Assembly (NCBI GenBank): GCA_037693485.1 | Contig: CM075350.1 | Span: 68,366,001 to 68,430,000 of the forward strand | DNA length: 64,000 nucleotides | Direction: 5' to 3' | From: Kitagawia praeruptora | Taxonomy: Eukaryota > Streptophyta > Magnoliopsida > Apiales > Apiaceae | Part shown: in pieces, positions 9,046-19,409 of the stretch | How positions within the stretch are numbered: position 1 is the first letter of the stretch | How the letters are laid out: the number at the start of each line of letters is the position of its first letter | Program-made: the position numbers and the translations under genes | The notes under the pieces: generated by a model | Seen by the model: only the letters and a program-made list of their open reading frames with translations | Database searches by the model: none | What the model was told of the DNA's origin: nothing

Positions 9046-10182
9046 ATGGCAGCTCAGAGAAGATTACCTAAGTCAGTAGCCTTCAAGTTTGGTGACTTTG
9101 ATTTTATGACAAACAATCATGTAGCAGCTATCACCAACAAGGAAGGAGTGTCATCTGATTTTCATCCAATCATGGACTTTCTGGCGTATGGACCATTAAG
9201 TTATGCATTGACAGCATCTCCACAAATTAATCAAGTAGCTGTTTCACAAGCTTGGGAGAATGCTGAGGTAATTGATTCTACTCAGAGTCAATCAGGTAAG
9301 ATTGTTCTACATTTAGGACAAGATTCATTTGACATTACTGAATCTGTTGTTAATTCAGTACTTTGCTTACCTGTTACTGATAGTTATGCAAGTGAACCAT
9401 CTGATGATAATATAAGAACTATGTTGTCTGAATTAGGTTATAGTGGACCTCTAGACAACATGAGCCAGTTGAATAGGTCTTTTCTTAGAAAGGAATGGTC
9501 TTTTTACTTTGATCAAATTGCTAACTGTTTTACTGGTAAATGTAATTCTTTTCAGCAAATTACTTCTGTTACATCACATATTGCTTATAGTTTGCTTTAT
9601 GACAGAGTAATTAACATTGGTCATATTATCTTAAGTCAGATGAGTATTAAACTTGGGTTAAGAGATCAAAATAGGAGAATGGTTTATTATCATAGATTTA
9701 TGCAAATGTTTATTAACCATTTTATTCCTGATGTTGAAGCTAGATTTGGTAGGGAACATTGTGTTTCTTCTTATGAACAGCAAAAGAGAATTTTCTCTGA
9801 CATTACAAAGAAGGACAATGAAAAGAATCTAGATGAAATACCTGCAATTCATTATCCACATCATTTTCAGGTAATTCTTAAAACTCATCTTCCTACTATC
9901 TACAATTCTTCTTTCTTTTGTGGTGAAATGGCTCACGAATCTCAATTGGAGGAGAACCCACCTGTGTCTACCCAAGTAGCCCAAAACATTATAGTCTCTG
10001 AAACAATTCAAGAACCAAATTTTGATCCACAGCCTATTGTTTCAAAGAAACCAACCTCTGGTGTTTCTCAAAAGACATCAGTTGTAAGGAAGAGAAGATT
10101 TGTTGTGTCAAGTAGTAGTAATTCTAGTGAAGATGATGATGATATAACTCTTGCTGAGAGAGTTATAAATTCAAGATTCTAA
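9046..10182 (+). CDS. Additional ORF (aORF) of Copia A, C-terminus replaced at the chimeric junction
   Basis: A 378-residue frame lies downstream of pol. The first 250 residues are a globular region conserved with copy 3 (FKFGDFDFMTNNHV, SYALTASPQIN, ITESVVNSVLCLP, SFYFDQIANCFTGK, SQMSIKLGLRDQNRRMVYYHRFMQ). The style resembles plant-specific domains in 3' additional ORFs of LTR elements, but I cannot name the family. A basic, NLS-like VRKRRF and a Ser/Asp-rich stretch follow near residues 350-370. No signal peptide or transmembrane helix is visible, so it does not look like a true envelope. The last few residues, after 10162, come from Copia B, so the natural C-terminal part is missing. F2 shows how it continues. 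Confidence 0.7.
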   Translation: MAAQRRLPKSVAFKFGDFDFMTNNHVAAITNKEGVSSDFHPIMDFLAYGPLSYALTASPQINQVAVSQAWENAEVIDSTQSQSGKIVLHLGQDSFDITESVVNSVLCLPVTDSYASEPSDDNIRTMLSELGYSGPLDNMSQLNRSFLRKEWSFYFDQIANCFTGKCNSFQQITSVTSHIAYSLLYDRVINIGHIILSQMSIKLGLRDQNRRMVYYHRFMQMFINHFIPDVEARFGREHCVSSYEQQKRIFSDITKKDNEKNLDEIPAIHYPHHFQVILKTHLPTIYNSSFFCGEMAHESQLEENPPVSTQVAQNIIVSETIQEPNFDPQPIVSKKPTSGVSQKTSVVRKRRFVVSSSSNSSEDDDDITLAERVINSRF

Positions 10183-12677
10183 GAAGTGATAATGAAACTG
10201 AATTCAAAAATTCAGCAATGGAAGAGTTCTGCAAATACAAAGGAATAGTTCAACAATTCTCTGCTCCTGGCACACCCCAGCAAAATGGAGTAGTTGAAAG
10301 GAAAAAATAGAACTCTTATAGAAGCTGGCAAAACTATGTTGGAGGAAGCTAAACTACCTACATATTTCTGGGCAGAAGCAGTCAACACAACATGCTACAC
10401 TCAGAACATTACACTGATCAACAGACATGGTGTAACTCCTTATCAAATGATCAAGGAAAAGAAGCCAAGTCTGAAGCATTTACATGTGTTTTGCTGCAAG
10501 TGCTTTGTTCTAAGACCTCATCCTGAACAGCTAGGTAAATTTGAGACTAAAGCTGATGAGGGCATCTTTATTGGCTATCCATCATCAAGAGCCTTTAAAG
10601 TCTACAATCTAAGAACAAAGACAGTCATGGAGTCCATCAATGTATCTTTTGATGATAAGAAGATTACAGGAATAATTGAAGACTCACATGACAGTTTGAT
10701 TTTTGCAAATGAATCTACCAAGAATCCTGATGAAATCTTGTCAGAGACTGATACTCCATCAGATCCTGACGATCCTCAAATTTCTGATGAAACACAAATC
10801 AATGATGGTAATGCAAATGTTGAGGGGGAGCAATAGTAAGAAACCACCAACACTGAAACGACTCAGGCATCAGGAGGAGGCTCATCAGAAATAGTTTCAA
10901 GTGATAATTCTGACAGTAGATAAGAAAGATATAGCACTATCTCAGGGGGAGCTTCTAGCAGTTCTAGTTCTTTTGAAGATAACACCAATTCAGGGGGAGC
11001 ATCCAGTTCAAGGAATGACTTACCACCAGCAAGGAAATGGACTAAAAGCCATACTCCTGATTTAATTATTGGGAATCCTGACGCAGGTGTTAAAACCAAG
11101 AGTGCAACACAGAATGAATGTCTTTATCACAACTTTCTGTCAAAGGAGGAACCTAATAAAGTTGAAGATTCACTAAAGGACACTGATTGAGTTATGCCTA
11201 TTCAAGAAGAACTAAATGAGTTTGAAAGAAATGAAGTCAGGAAACTAGTACCAAGGCGAAAAGGAAGGTCAATTGTAGGTACAAAGTGGGTGTTCAGAAA
11301 CAAGACAGATTCAGATGGCACAAATATCAGAAATAAAGCAAGACTAGTTGCAAAGGGGTATTCTCAACATGAAGGAATAGACTATGATGAGACTTTTGCT
11401 CCTGTTGCAAGGTTAGAAGCCATCAGAATTTTTCTGGCATATGCAGCTCACAAAAATTCAAGGTTTACCAGATGGATGTGAAAAGTGCTTTTCTCAATGG
11501 CGAATTAGAAGAGGAGGTATATGTTGAACAACCTCCTGGCTTTGTTGATACTAAACATCCAGATTATGTCTACAGACTGGATAAAGCACTTTATGGACTA
11601 AAGCAAGCTCCAAGAGCCTGGTATGAAACATTGGCTCAATTCTTACTGGAAAGTGGATTCAAATGAGGTACAATTGATAAAACCTTGTTTTATTTGAATC
11701 ATGGTAAGGACTTGCTGTTAGTACAAATTTATGTTGATGATATCATTTTTGGGTCAACTAACTCCAAATTGTGTGAGAAGTTTTCAAAGCTAATGCAGTC
11801 TAGATATCAAATGAGCATGATGGGAGAAATGAGCTATTTCTTAGGTCTTCAAGTTAAACAGACTGATGATGGGATTTTTATCAATCAGTCAAAATACACA
11901 AAGAATCTTTTGAAAAAGTTTAGCATGCAAGACAGTTCTACTGCTTCAACTCCCATAGCTACAGCTACCAAGATTGATCCTAATCAAGGTACTGAGGTAG
12001 ATGTAACAAACTACAGAGGTATGATTGGCTCACTCTTGTATCTAACTGCTAGTAGACCAGATATCATGTATGCAACCTATCTATGTGCAAGATTTTAGGC
12101 AAATCCTAGAGAACCACATCTCATTGCTGTTAAAAGGATTTTCAGATATTTGAAAGGCACACCAACTCTTGGCCTTTGGTATGCTAGAGAATCTGATTTA
12201 AGTTTATGTGGATACTCAGATGCTGATTTTACAGGCTACAAAATAGACAGAAAAAGTACTTCAGGCAGTTGTCAGTTTCTCGGAGGAAGACTTGTTTCTT
12301 GGTTTAGCAAAAAGCAAAAGTCTATCTCCATATCAACTGCAGAAGTTGAGTACATTGCTTCTGGAAGCTATTGTGCTCAGATTATGTGGATGAGAAATCA
12401 GCTAATGGACTATGGTTCGTCATTTTCAAAAATACCTATTTATTGTGATAACCAAAGTGCTATTGCTATGACAGAAAATCCAGTACAACATTCTCTTACT
12501 AAGCATATCAGTATCAGATATCATTTTATAAGAGAGCAAGTATTGAAAGGAACTATTGAGCTACACTTTGTTCCTACTGATCAACAGCTAGCTGATATAT
12601 TCACCAAGCCACTTCCTGAAGCTACGTTTACAAAATTGGTGAATGAATTAGGAATGGTGAACTACGAGAGTTACTAA
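10163..12677 (+). pseudogene. pol: Copia B Pol remnant (integrase C-half, RT, RNase H)
   Basis: Integrase motifs RSDNETEFKN and GTPQQNGVVERK sit near 10185-10300, then a one-base gain in an A-run (about 10300) shifts the frame. The integrase C-terminal region (FIGYPSSRAFKVYNL) spans 10294-10836. RT motifs are ARLVAKGYSQHEGIDYDETFAPVA near 11341 and a YVDD box near 11730; RNase H has DRKSTSGSCQFLGG, AEVEYIA and CDNQSAIA between 12246 and 12480 and ends near 12677. Breaks: stops near 10308, 10836 and 10921, TGA near 11188 (Trp site), a one-base loss near 11465, TGA at 11664 (Arg site) and TAG at 12096 (Gln site). Not functional. Confidence 0.9.
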
Positions 12678-13394
12678 GAATAAGGGAAGACCAATTACTG
12701 ATGATCTAATCCTGATGCATATCGAATACTGATGAAAAGTCAATCCTAACTATAGTTAAACATTGAATCCTGATGCGACGGTTCATTTATCAGTAAAATA
12801 TTAAATATCTAAGAACTTCCTTATTGTTCAGTTTCCTAATCTAATTTGTGGCCATTGTTAAAGAACTTGTTACTTATGTGATTACTTTAATTAGTTTTCA
12901 TGTTTCCTTCTCTGATTTAATTCTTTGAAAAACAGTTCAGAAACAAAATTGTAGAATATATTGAATAAGATTAGAGAAACAGGGTTTTTCATTGTTAATA
13001 AGAAAGAGATTACATGCATAATATTACATCTTTTTGTTCTCTCCATCTACTAATCTATTCAACAGGAAAATAAAAAGTCCAAACCACTTCATTGTTAACA
13101 GCCATCCCAGATCTCATCTTTGCCACTTTGTTTGGGTGGAAGTTGAATGGGATAAGGTTATTTTTGCTGACATATTCATTAACAATGGTTGGTGGAGTTG
13201 GATGAGGATGTCTTAGAAGAAATCCATGCTAATGTTGCTTGGAGGGCAGCATCGATGTCGGTCACTTTTGCAGGTCTTTCTCTCTCGATCTCTTCAAGAC
13301 CGGCATCCATCTGCAGCCACAAAGTTTCAAGTTGCCTTTCCCAGTCGAAGGCATCAAACTCTTCATGAGTATAGCTGAAGAAATTGATAGATAG
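12678..13394. other. Inter-ORF region of Copia B
   Basis: AT-rich and non-coding on the sense strand. It repeats the atcctgatg/tactgatga word family seen in A. Its right end overlaps an antisense ORF. The N-terminal half of the additional ORF expected here is missing, so an internal deletion probably joins the antisense ORF region to the C-terminal part of the additional ORF near 13392. Confidence 0.6.
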
Positions 13395-13469
13395 AAAGAA
13401 ACTTCTGCTACAAGAAGAGGAAAAGGTATAGGAGGAAGAAACAGAGGTAGAGGAAAGAAACCTGTACAA
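13179..13469 (-). CDS. Antisense ORF of Copia B (96 residues)
   Basis: It is on the minus strand in the same relative place as the antisense ORF of family A. The convincing part is the acidic, helical stretch around FDAFDWERQLETLW and MDAGLEEIERERPAK. Its start probably lies in the sequence fused from the neighbouring additional ORF (the Ser-rich first 30 residues are antisense to that ORF). I see no clear residue-level match to the A-family antisense protein. The product is unknown; part of it may be chance. Confidence 0.35.
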   Translation of the reverse strand: MYRFLSSTSVSSSYTFSSSCSRSFFLSINFFSYTHEEFDAFDWERQLETLWLQMDAGLEEIERERPAKVTDIDAALQATLAWISSKTSSSNSTNHC

Positions 13470-14747
13470 GCAAGCACAAGGCAGATGAGATCTAGTGGAA
13501 TCAGAATAGAAGAAATTTCTGAGGATAAAAAGAAGAAAACTCCACTACTTCTTGAAATGGCTCTAGACAACAAATTTAATGAACCTGAAGATGTTGTCAA
13601 TATAGAAGTTGAAGAAGAAAGTTCACTGAGAACTAGGAGGAGTAAATCTGTTATGAAATCACAAAGGAATGTTGCTGAAATAACTCAGAATGTTGCTTCT
13701 AATTCTGAATCTGATGATGCTATTAAGGATGTAACAGATGAGTATGTGAGAAGAATTTTTGAGTCTGATGGTCAATTGTGGTATGACATCAATAAACTAC
13801 CTATGGAGGAAATTCCAAATGAACCACAATCCAAGAAGAAAGAAGGAAAATGGAAAGATGTTGATGATATGAAGTACACTAGACCGGCTGTTTTTAGGTC
13901 TGGTGGAATAATTTTGCCACCACAAGTTTCTCCTGGACTTCAGAAAGCTAAAGCTTCCGAGTCTAACAAATCTCCACCGAGGTGGATCAGAATGCAATCT
14001 GAATTGATAGGACTGGAACCTTACACTCTAGGAGGTATTGGTTTTAGAGATACAGAATTAAGGTCTACATCTCAAACAGATCAACAATTTTTTGTTAGAA
14101 GATTTGGTGATGAATTATCTGTTGATGATCTTTGGGAACTTGAATCTGTTGCAATTGTTGCTTGCAATTTGGATTCTAAGAAAGTAGAGAAATTATTGTA
14201 TTTCATGAAAGACAAAAGTGTCAAGAAGCTGTTTATTCATGAAGTATTGTGCAAGTCAACAAAAGAACTGAAATATGTTCTTTATCTACTTGAGAACAGA
14301 AGTATTCCTGATCAAGAAGCCAGTGTTTATCATAACTGGTGTACCATGATCTTCAGAATAATCAAATCCAGATATTTAGAAGGAGGATCAAGGTATAATG
14401 GTAACTACACTCCTATGTACTTGAATTCAGAAGGACAAGAAGTAGAAATGCAAAGGGGTTCAGCTGTTAAAGAAGTAATACTGTTTCAAGAACAGTTATC
14501 TTTGAATCCTGGTGGAAGAGATCTTGCATATTTACTATTGGGAGAGTTAGATGTACCGAGAAGCTCAATTCAAAATCTCAGGGCTGATATCTATCAGATT
14601 GATAAGAACAATGAAGAACTCAGGAATCTGAAAAAAAGACTGATTCAGATTTTGAGAGAAAAAGAAGAAGAGTTACTATCAAGTTTCCTGCAGATAAGTA
14701 ATTTCTTTGTGAGAATTTCTGAGACCGAGCCTAAAGATTTCTTGTAA
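13395..14747 (+). CDS. C-terminal part of the additional ORF of Copia B
   Basis: The frame is open from 13395 (a stop lies at 13392); the first ATG is at 13485, but the RG-rich stretch RGKGIGGRNRGRGKK before it reads as coding, so the true start was lost upstream. The product is about 450 residues: a basic Arg/Gly patch, an acidic linker, a middle globular region (RFGDELSVDDLWELESVAIV, LYFMKDKSVKKLFIHEVLC) and a C-terminal helix rich in Lys, Glu and Leu that looks like a coiled coil. Family unknown. It lies between pol and the 3' LTR, where additional ORFs of Copia elements sit. Confidence 0.55.
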   Translation, partial: KETSATRRGKGIGGRNRGRGKKPVQASTRQMRSSGIRIEEISEDKKKKTPLLLEMALDNKFNEPEDVVNIEVEEESSLRTRRSKSVMKSQRNVAEITQNVASNSESDDAIKDVTDEYVRRIFESDGQLWYDINKLPMEEIPNEPQSKKKEGKWKDVDDMKYTRPAVFRSGGIILPPQVSPGLQKAKASESNKSPPRWIRMQSELIGLEPYTLGGIGFRDTELRSTSQTDQQFFVRRFGDELSVDDLWELESVAIVACNLDSKKVEKLLYFMKDKSVKKLFIHEVLCKSTKELKYVLYLLENRSIPDQEASVYHNWCTMIFRIIKSRYLEGGSRYNGNYTPMYLNSEGQEVEMQRGSAVKEVILFQEQLSLNPGGRDLAYLLLGELDVPRSSIQNLRADIYQIDKNNEELRNLKKRLIQILREKEEELLSSFLQISNFFVRISETEPKDFL

Positions 14748-14810
14748 AATTTTGTTTTGAGTTTTTGACATCATTGAATCAAGGAATTTGTGCTTTATTT
14801 CATTAAGTAC

Positions 14811-14824
14811 AAATTGGAGGAGAT
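14811..14824 (+). promoter_or_regulatory. Polypurine tract of Copia B
   Basis: The purine-rich aaattggaggagat lies immediately before the LTR start TGTTAG at 14825 and is the expected plus-strand primer. Confidence 0.75.
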
Positions 14825-15326
14825 TGTTAGATTTGATTCAAGTGATATCAGGATATGGAATGTTACTAATCAGATACTGATGCTAACGTCATCAGTAATA
14901 CAACGTCAGTATTAAGTTATCATCAGGATTGTAAGTTGATCAGGATTACGTGAAGATTTTCATCAGTCCAGAGATCAAGGAAGATTGATATGTCGGTTCC
15001 TAATTTATAGAAGGCATCTATCATTCAAGATATGTATTCATAGTCATATGTAATTGATTTAGAATATCTTATAATTGATAGTGCAGCTGTGTATGTTATA
15101 TAAACACAGTTTTAGGCTTTACATGAGAGTAATCGCTTACACGAGTTATCTTGTAACCTAGCAGCTCTTAAGAACAAAAGGATTTCTTAAGAGAGTTTGT
15201 AACAGTTTTATATCAGAATTAATAAAGCTGTTATTGATTCATACTTGTGTTATTTTCTGTTTAAGTCGAAAATTTTATACAATTGTATTCAACCCCCCTT
15301 TTACAATCGTTAATTACTGGGCAACA
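14825..15326 (+). repeat. 3' LTR of Copia B
   Basis: It starts TGTTAGATTTG and ends with CAACA after the typical Copia end tattcaacccccc. It contains repeated atcaggat and tactgatg words, ctaacgtcatcagt near 14883, and a plausible TATA region (tatataaacaca, about 15098-15109). Chimera A/B lacks its 5' LTR in this window, so the pair cannot be compared. Copia C gag resumes right after it. Confidence 0.75.
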
Positions 15327-18300
15327 TTTCTCTTGATAAGACTACAACAAACTAGAAGAGTTCTTAAAGGTCTTGAGTTTAAATTCATTTTCTTCTATTT
15401 GTTCCCTAAGAGCTTTCTCAATCTGGCTAGCACATAGAACCTTATTCTCTAGGTATTCAACTTCTTTCTTAAGGTTTTCTACTTGCATAGTAGTTAGCTC
15501 TAATTCCTCATTCTTTTTGTTTAACACTTCATTTCTAGCAGGTAGTTTCACAATTTCTTCATTAGCAGCAGTCATACTAGTATGAATATTAGACATCTCA
15601 ATAGATAATTGTTCAATCATATCTTTGTATGCAGAAACAGACATATCTATGGTAGTTTGAGATGGTACCTGAGAATCTGATGAAGATGTTTCTCCCTTGG
15701 AATTGGCCATCAAGGCATAATTGCAGAATCTTGCTCTTCTTCATCACTATCAGTATCATCCTAACACTTCCCTTCAGCTATGTAGGCCTTGCTTGGTGTT
15801 TGATTCCTAAGAAGGGCCTCATACTTAGCTTCAAGCTCAAGAAACTCCTTGTCCTTCTTCTTAGACTTCTTGCATTCATTAGAAAAATACCCTAGGTCAT
15901 TGCATCTATAACATCTCAAAGATGACCTATCCACATAGGCAGTTTTGAATTTTTCTTGTTTGACTTCATAGGTGCTTTGCTCTTGTTGAATGAATGGTTT
16001 TGAGGTCTTGGTTTGAAGAGTTATTTTCTCTTTAATCTGATGTTTGGAAATTTTCTAGCCATAAATGCAAATGATATATTTTCCATTGCATCTAACTCCT
16101 CAAGAGTGTAAAACTCATCTTCTTCCTTTTCCTCCTCAACAGTCTCAGGCATTTTCACTTCAGTTTCTTCATCCACTATCTCTTTAATTCTCAGCTGGCT
16201 TGTAGAGGCTTCAAGGTCTTGGATAGATTTGTTCACAATCAGGGCACATGATGTATTGACCATCTTGCCTTGGTTGTCTTGAATCGCCCTTTTCTGTAGC
16301 AGCTCTAGTTCATGAGTCTTCAACAGCCCATAGAGCACATCAAATGTAACTTTGTTCAAATCTCTTTCTCTTAGAGAAATAATTCTTTGCTCTAGATGGT
16401 TGGGTGAAGAGAGTAGAAACTTCATATTCAGATCGTTGGTATTGTAAACCTTTCCATTCATCTGTAGCTCAGTCACCAACTTGTGAAATCTTTCAAACAT
16501 CTCAATGATGCTTTCTTTAGGCTGAGTCATGAAAGCTTCATACTGGATGACCAGTATCTATTTTCTATTTTCTCTAACTTCATCTGTGATAAGTGGATTT
16601 TATATCCACTTGGAGCGTTCCATATCGGCTTAAATTGATTGACTTGGTCTCAAGTATGTTGTGTTTTTAATGTATTTTTGTCTAGTTGTGCAGGTTCGTA
16701 AAATGTCAGCTAGGGTTATTGATTTTCGCAAATCTTGGAGTTGAAATTGAGCTTTGGAATGAATGAAGGAGTGTCTCTTTATGCTACCATGAAGATTCAT
16801 GAGTCAAGGGAGTGAATACGGGAGCTAGTGCAAAAGAAACGAAGGAAAAAGGAGCAAAAACGAAGAAAATAGAGTAAAATCAGCAAAATGGCCAGAGAAT
16901 TGGGCGCGGCGTGCTGTTGGACACTATTTGAGCACGGGCGCGCCTGATTTGTATGGTGTTAGAGCGCGGGCGCGCCGGTCCGTCTACCAAATTTTCGGAA
17001 TTTTGTTTTGGCCATATCTTGAGTTCTACAAGTCCGTTTTGGGCGATCTTATAGTCCACGCAAAGCTAACGAGATTCTCTTTCATTCTAAAGTGGTTCAG
17101 AGGTCCAATTACGAATGGAACGGCCCAGAAATATTGAAGAAAAGTCAGCTACGAATTTTCCTTCAAAACAGAATCAATTTAGGAAACATATTTTGCAGAA
17201 ATTCTATTTTAATTCTATTTTGGTAGTTTCTTACTGGAAAAGACTCCCGTGGCCTATATAAACACATCCTATCATCATAAAACGTACATCACACCACAAC
17301 ACATCAGAGAGAAACAAAGGAGACAAGTTGGAGAAGGATTCACCAAAGCTCGTGACAAGCAACGGAGATCTAGATCTACTTCATCTTTTGTTTTCTTCTA
17401 TTAGGATACATTATTATTAAGACTTTGTTTTTATCATGGTTTCATCAGATCCCATGGTGACGAGTGGATTGATTATGAACTAATCGTTGTCATGGGATTC
17501 TAACGGATTTATCTATGTAGCTTAGTAGTTTGATTGCTTTAAAGATTTGTGTGTGGTGAATTCTTGATATCCTCGTATGGTTATGCTTCATGTGTTTAGA
17601 TGCATCGCGAACATCTAATTTGTTAATCTCTTGTGAAACGAGAGTGGATCTTGAGATTTAGAACTTGCCATGCTAGCATAGGATAGGTTGATGTTTTAAC
17701 ATCATGATTTATAGCGTAAATAGAGATATTATGCTGCCCTATGTGATCTTAATAGACAACTTGTTCTTCAACCGTTATGTTTTCAAATCTTATAGAGACA
17801 TAGGGTCTAAGCAAAATTGGTGTCTATTCATCTTCTATCTCTTTTGTGGATGTATGTTTAGTTTGGTATTCGTATATTGAGAGGTAGCGTTTACTTGTTT
17901 CGTGTTGTCTGATCAGATATCATAACCATCACATGCATTGATTAAAGGCATCAACTCTAAGCGAAGTATTTAATGAAGTTAGGATCCCATGTTTACTCTT
18001 GTAGAAGTAATTCGATTTTAATTTTCATTAGATAATTAATTCTTAGTTTTTAATTTATTTCTTAGTTAATTTAGATAATCAAAACCCAAATTTGTTAATT
18101 GTCTTAGCAGTGAATAATAATCATACATTGTTGCATAGGTACATCTACTGAATTAAAACCATTACCAGATCTCTGTGGGAACGAACTTGACTTATTCATA
18201 TATTACTCGTGACCACGTATGCTTGCGTGATTTAGTGCAAACAATCTGTCCCTTCACACAGAATCCCAATGTGATCCCACATCTCTTTTGCTGTTGTACA

Positions 18301-18621
18301 TGAAGCTATGTTGGCAAACATTGACAGCTCCATCGAATCTATGATCAACTACATGAGATGGATGTCAAGAGCAACCTTCTCCTTCTCTGTCTCTGTCCAC
18401 TTGGATGGATATTTGGAAATATAGGATCTTGGGATGGTCGTGGTTCCAACAATCGTCTCAGCAATCTCTTGTTGTGGAACAAATGGACCATTCTTGAGAA
18501 TCTCAGGGCATAAAGGGTTAACAGCTTTGATTAACAACATCATCTTAATTTTCCAGAGGTTGTAGTTGTCTTTATCAAACTTAGGGACCTTCTCCGTTCC
18601 TGTTGTCTTTGGTGTATTCAT
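15327..18621 (-). pseudogene. gag: Gag of Copia element C (minus strand), split by solo LTR E1
   Basis: Read on the minus strand: start at 18621, N-terminal block KFDKDNYNLWKIKM (18349-18621), UBN2 block ESIIEMFERFHKLVTELQ and LLKTHELEL (16021-16530), a knuckle CYRCNDLGYFSNEC near 15870-15915 whose histidine is Tyr, then a coiled-coil-rich tail (15342-15713). E1 interrupts it at 16587-18243; removing E1 and one TSD restores the frame around EGTDEVRENRK. A TAG stands where Copia Gags have Gln before ILVIQYEAF, and further stops lie near 15760-16020. The A/B chimera cuts off its 3' side at 15326. Confidence 0.85.
16587..18243 (+). repeat. Solo LTR E1 (Ty3-like family), inserted in Copia C gag
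   Basis: It starts TGATAAGTGG, ends GTGCAAACA and is flanked by the 5-bp TSD atctg (16582-16586 and 18244-18248). The start contains a hairpin (aagtggat/atccactt). The end has the ctctgtgggaacgaactt type of sequence seen near LTR ends of some plant Ty3 elements. No internal region is left, so it is a solo LTR made by LTR-LTR recombination. A GC-rich patch with repeated gggcgcgcc lies near 16905-16980. No gene is seen. Confidence 0.85.
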
Positions 18622-18652
18622 GATGATCTTTTTCTGTCTTGATTAACATCCT

Positions 18653-18664
18653 GCTTTGATACCA
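18653..18664 (-). promoter_or_regulatory. Primer-binding site of Copia C
   Basis: On the minus strand this reads TGGTATCAAAGC, complementary to the 3' end of initiator-Met tRNA with one change from the usual ATCAGAGC. It lies two bases from the LTR end and 32 bases upstream of the gag ATG. Confidence 0.8.
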
Positions 18665-18666
18665 CT

Positions 18667-19116
18667 TGTTGAGTATGGAATACACACAAGGAAAATACAG
18701 AGTGAGGGTGAATGTATTTTCAAATTTTTCTTAGAATTAGCTTTAAGAACAGTTACTTTGAATGTTTGAATCTGTGTGTTTGTATATGTAACTGAGTGTG
18801 TGTTTGTATGTAACAGAAAATTCGTGCGGAATAAAACACAAGACACAAGTACTTACTTTAATCTAACATTGTATTAGATAAAGATTCTTGCTACAATCTG
18901 TTAATACAAATGTTAGTATTCTTAGCTTCATTTTTCTCTAAGAGATGTTATCCAAGATGTGTGTGAAAAACTTGTTACTACTAGAGAAGTGGGGTTGTAC
19001 ACTTATAGAACATGTGTACAACCTACATACTACAAATGCAATGACAGACAAAATAACTTTCTAAGTTGTTTATCCCTTTTTAAGTATATGTCTAAGCAAC
19101 ATGTAATTTGACTTTC
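18667..19116 (-). repeat. 5' LTR of Copia C, first piece
   Basis: On the minus strand the LTR ends TACTCAACA at 18667. It is interrupted at 19116 by solo LTR E2 (TSD ctttc) and continues at 37541. No gene is seen. Confidence 0.75.
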
Positions 19117-19409
19117 TGTTAACACTAAATCACGCAAGCGTACGTGGTCACAAGTAATATATGTATAAGTCAAGTTCGTTCCCACAGAGATCTGGTAATG
19201 GTTTTAATTAAATAGATGTACCTATGCAACAATGTATGATTATTATTCACTACTAAGACAATTAACAAATTTGGGTTTTGATTATCTAAATTAACTAAGA
19301 AATAAATTAACAACTAAGAATTAATTATCTAATGAAAATTAAAATCGAATTACTTCAACAAGAGTAAACATGGGATCCTAACTTCATTAAATACTTCGCT
19401 CAGAGTTGA
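19117..19409 (-). repeat. Solo LTR E2, first piece (same family as E1, opposite orientation)
   Basis: On the minus strand it ends GTGTTAACA; the other end, TGATAAGTGG, is at 37535. The TSD ctttc is at 19112-19116 and 37536-37540. The sequence matches the last 290 bases of E1. It is split at 19410 by element E3. Confidence 0.85.

Larger units (their letters stand above)
1..10162 (+). mobile_element. Ty1/copia retrotransposon A, 5' cut by window edge, 3' end lost at a chimeric junction
   Basis: Order seen: gag, protease, integrase, reverse transcriptase, RNase H, an inter-ORF region with an antisense ORF, then an extra sense ORF. This is the layout of Copia elements with an additional 3' ORF, most like the Sirevirus (SIRE/Maximus) lineage; the lineage is inferred from layout only. 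The 5' LTR and gag start lie left of the window. At 10162/10163 the sequence changes from the additional ORF to the integrase of a second, diverged Copia element (B), so A has no 3' LTR. Retroposon P1 splits pol at 3431-5835. Pol also carries stops near 2033 and 6163, so the copy is dead. The same family recurs at 30934-33980 and from 52804. Confidence 0.9.
10163..15326 (+). mobile_element. Ty1/copia retrotransposon B, 3' part (integrase to 3' LTR)
   Basis: It begins abruptly inside the integrase core and continues through RT, RNase H, an inter-ORF region with an antisense ORF, the C-terminal part of an additional ORF and a 3' LTR ending at 15326. It is related to A but clearly diverged. It sits in the gag gene of Copia C (minus), which resumes at 15327. 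The fusion with A at 10163 means an unequal recombination, a deletion joining two nested elements, or a template-switch chimera. Confidence 0.85.

Noticed and set aside
9046..10182. Additional ORF as a retroviral-type envelope gene
   Set aside because: No signal peptide, transmembrane helix or heptad fusion region is visible; the position alone does not make it an envelope.
13034..13216. 60-codon plus-strand ORF between B pol and its additional ORF
   Set aside because: Short, overlapping the antisense ORF, no counterpart in other copies.
16928..17137. 69-codon ORF in solo LTR E1
   Set aside because: Not open in E2 at the same place; LTR sequence without motif.
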